From: Antribacter gilvus | Lineage (GTDB): Bacteria; Actinomycetota; Actinomycetes; Actinomycetales; Cellulomonadaceae | NCBI RefSeq assembly: GCF_003946865.1 | Contig: NZ_QXTH01000004.1 | Location: forward strand, 186,001-250,000 | DNA length: 64,000 nucleotides | Reading direction: 5' to 3' | In this document: piece after piece, positions 62,638-64,000 of the stretch | How the letters are laid out: each line of letters begins with the position of its first letter | How positions within the stretch are numbered: the first letter of the stretch is position 1 | The notes under the pieces: model-generated | The model's database searches: none | The model's input: the letters and a program-made list of their open reading frames with translations, nothing else | What the model was told of the DNA's origin: nothing | Program-made: the position numbers and the translations under genes

Positions 62638-62728
62638 CCGAGATAGTCACTCCGTCGGACGGAGCAACTATCTCGGCGAGAAGACCTCGCCGAGATAGTC
62701 ACCTCGTCGGACGAGGTGACTATCTCGG
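62638..62728. repeat. Tandem palindromic elements, family copies 3 and 4
   Basis: Copy 3 (62638-62676) is a 39-nt dyad with two mismatched positions. Copy 4 (62690-62728) is perfect: 19-bp arms CCGAGATAGTCACCTCGTC / GACGAGGTGACTATCTCGG around a single central G. They are 13 bp apart, between the 3' end of the secreted-protein gene and the prs start. The arms of the two copies differ by compensating changes (CTCCGTC/GACGGAG in copy 3, CCTCGTC/GACGAGG in copy 4), which keeps the fold. Confidence 0.85.
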
Positions 62729-62737
62729 CGGAGGGGG

Positions 62738-64000
62738 TCAGCCGCAGATCGTCGCGACCACCTCGCCCCGGCCCGGGTGCCCCGGCGAGTCGCCGTAGGC
62801 ACCGTCAGTCCGGACGATCACGATCTTCTCCACCACGCCCGAGTAGGTGTTGCTGTCGTGCGCCAGCGGTGACGTGACCACCACGGCCATGTACTCGGGG
62901 ACCTCGGCCGGCGGCTCCGTGCTGTTGCCCGGGCCCGACGTCCAGGTCTCACCGCACGTCGGCGCCGCGGCCGTGGGCGACGTCGACACGTAGCCCTTGA
63001 ACCCGTTCACTGTCGCGCGGTTGTAGCCGGCCCACTGGGCCCACTGCGAGCCCCAGTAGTAGACCGTGTCGCCCACGCCGTGCGGTGCGGCGGCGCCCAC
63101 GGTGAACAGGCCGCCCACCGGGTACGACCACTCCTCGCAGGCGTCGCCGTCGCCGTCGCCGTCGTGGTCGCCCTGACCAGGGTTGCCGACGGCGGGGCAG
63201 TTGTCCTCGCCGTCGTCCACGCCGTCGCCGTCGGTGTCCGGGTCCACGTACGTGGCGACCACCGTGCAGCCCGCAACCTGAGCGAGCGTGAGCGCCACCG
63301 CGCCCGACGTCGCGCAGTCGCCGCCGATCGTCAGCACGTAGTCGACCGGGGCGGTCGCCGCCACCGCGTGCGACCCCGCTGTGGTGGTGACCGCCTCGCC
63401 CGCCGGCACCGCGGCGCCGTCGAGCGTGAGCAGGACGTCTGCGGCCGTGGCCGTGCCGCCCTCGGCGTTGTCCACCGTGACCTGGACGGTCAGGGTGGGC
63501 GCGACGTCGTCGTACGTGATCAGGCAGGTGACCTGGTCGCCCCAGGTCAGCGTGACCTCGCCCGACGGCGCGCACGCGCCGCCCACCGTGGCCGTGTAGC
63601 CCGCCGGGCCCGTGGACCCGACGCCGTACGTGCCGGGAGTCAGCACGAACGTGGTGCCCGTCGTCGTGCCCGATCCTCCGGCGACCACGCCGCCCGCGTC
63701 ACTGACGCGGACCGCCACGTCATCGGCAGAGGCCGACCCGCCGGCGTCGTTCACCACCTCGGTCACCACGACGAGCCGCGGCGGCGCCACGACCGTGTCG
63801 GTGTCCGAGTCGGTGTTGTTGGCGGGGGTGAGGTCGGCGCCGTGCGTGCCGTCGTCGGCCGAGGTGGCCGTGACGGTGAGCTCGGAGCCGTGCCCGGCAT
63901 CGACCCTGACCCTGACCGTGCGGGTCAGCGACCCACCCGCCACAAGGTCCGACGTCGGCCACGTGACCCGAGCGCCGTCGAGCACGCCGCCGTCCGAGGC
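62738..64000 (-). CDS. C-terminal part of a large secreted repeat protein (runs off the window)
   Basis: At least 421 residues; the 5' end lies beyond the window. From the cut end: a DUF11-type beta domain (TPANNTDSDTDTVVAPP), two Ig/collagen-binding-B-like domains with paired Cys (GYTATVGGACAPSGEVTL and YVLTIGGDCATSGAVAL) and a calcium-binding thrombospondin type 3 run (DTDGDGVDDGEDNCPAVGN). A C-terminal Cys-containing domain of about 130 residues ends AEVVATICG-like. No sorting signal or transmembrane anchor at the C-terminus. It is a surface or extracellular structural protein. Confidence 0.8.
   Translation of the reverse strand, partial: ASDGGVLDGARVTWPTSDLVAGGSLTRTVRVRVDAGHGSELTVTATSADDGTHGADLTPANNTDSDTDTVVAPPRLVVVTEVVNDAGGSASADDVAVRVSDAGGVVAGGSGTTTGTTFVLTPGTYGVGSTGPAGYTATVGGACAPSGEVTLTWGDQVTCLITYDDVAPTLTVQVTVDNAEGGTATAADVLLTLDGAAVPAGEAVTTTAGSHAVAATAPVDYVLTIGGDCATSGAVALTLAQVAGCTVVATYVDPDTDGDGVDDGEDNCPAVGNPGQGDHDGDGDGDACEEWSYPVGGLFTVGAAAPHGVGDTVYYWGSQWAQWAGYNRATVNGFKGYVSTSPTAAAPTCGETWTSGPGNSTEPPAEVPEYMAVVVTSPLAHDSNTYSGVVEKIVIVRTDGAYGDSPGHPGRGEVVATICG

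Noticed and set aside
62638-62728. Tandem palindromes considered as a minimal CRISPR array
   Set aside because: Only two units, each a self-complementary 39-mer with a 13-bp gap, no spacers of regular length and no cas genes in the window.

Overview
The window is GC-rich DNA (strong G/C preference at third codon positions, many GTG starts, tight ATGA/GTGA gene overlaps) from an actinobacterium. The Hut pathway type, the Tad pilus locus, the Gram-positive TcpC/VirB4-type channel and the PspC and DUF-family content suggest a Micrococcales organism, perhaps of the Promicromonosporaceae/Cellulomonadaceae group. That placement is inference, not a database result. No rRNA, tRNA, CRISPR array, insertion sequence or prophage was seen.

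Layout. 0-2.8 kb: hutH and two small tail-anchored membrane proteins that share an upstream motif. 2.9-9.4 kb: a giant HrpA helicase carrying an in-frame palindromic insert, an APC-family permease and a PspC-domain protein. 9.4-16 kb: an operon of three paralogous secreted proteins ending in 5-6 ChW repeats. 16-23.5 kb: the rest of histidine utilisation (hutF, hutU, an M20 amidohydrolase in place of hutG, hutI), with a tandem-domain MerR regulator, a DUF6194 protein and an endonuclease V homologue. 23.5-34.5 kb: mixed housekeeping and hypothetical genes, including a lipoprotein/secreted-protein pair, an MFS exporter, a prepilin peptidase, a methyltransferase, a GNAT, a racemase and three paralogous membrane proteins. 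34.6-37.1 kb: a decayed patch (frameshifted helix-hairpin-helix gene, truncated DUF4291 gene, a minus-strand remnant) followed by an orphan Vsr endonuclease and an Rnl5-like RNA ligase.

37.1-59.9 kb is the most striking part. On the minus strand is a Tad/Flp pilus locus (cpaB, tadZ, tadA, tadB, tadC, flp, two tadE, tadG). It ends in a 1374-residue transmembrane protein with extracellular LysM domains and a cytoplasmic OmpR-type winged-helix plus BTAD regulator domain, followed by a two-gene anchored/secreted module. On the plus strand, diverging from a sigma-like regulator, is an eight-gene operon coding for a type IV secretion-like channel: TcpC-, VirB2-, VirB3/PrgI-, VirB4- and VirB6-like proteins, a lipid- or membrane-anchored protein and a bifunctional cell-wall hydrolase. 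No relaxase and no VirD4 coupling ATPase are visible. The shared intergenic region holds a perfect TGTGA-N6-TCACA dyad, and a related GTCACACG half-site recurs before the flp operon, so the two envelope machines may be co-regulated.

60-64 kb: a DHA2-type MFS exporter, a divergent PRPP synthetase (prs) and the 3' part of a secreted thrombospondin-3/Ig-like protein that runs off the window. A family of long intergenic palindromes with the core CCGAGATAGTCAC...GTGACTATCTCGG occurs at 2.75, 61.6 and 62.6-62.7 kb, always at gene 3' ends.
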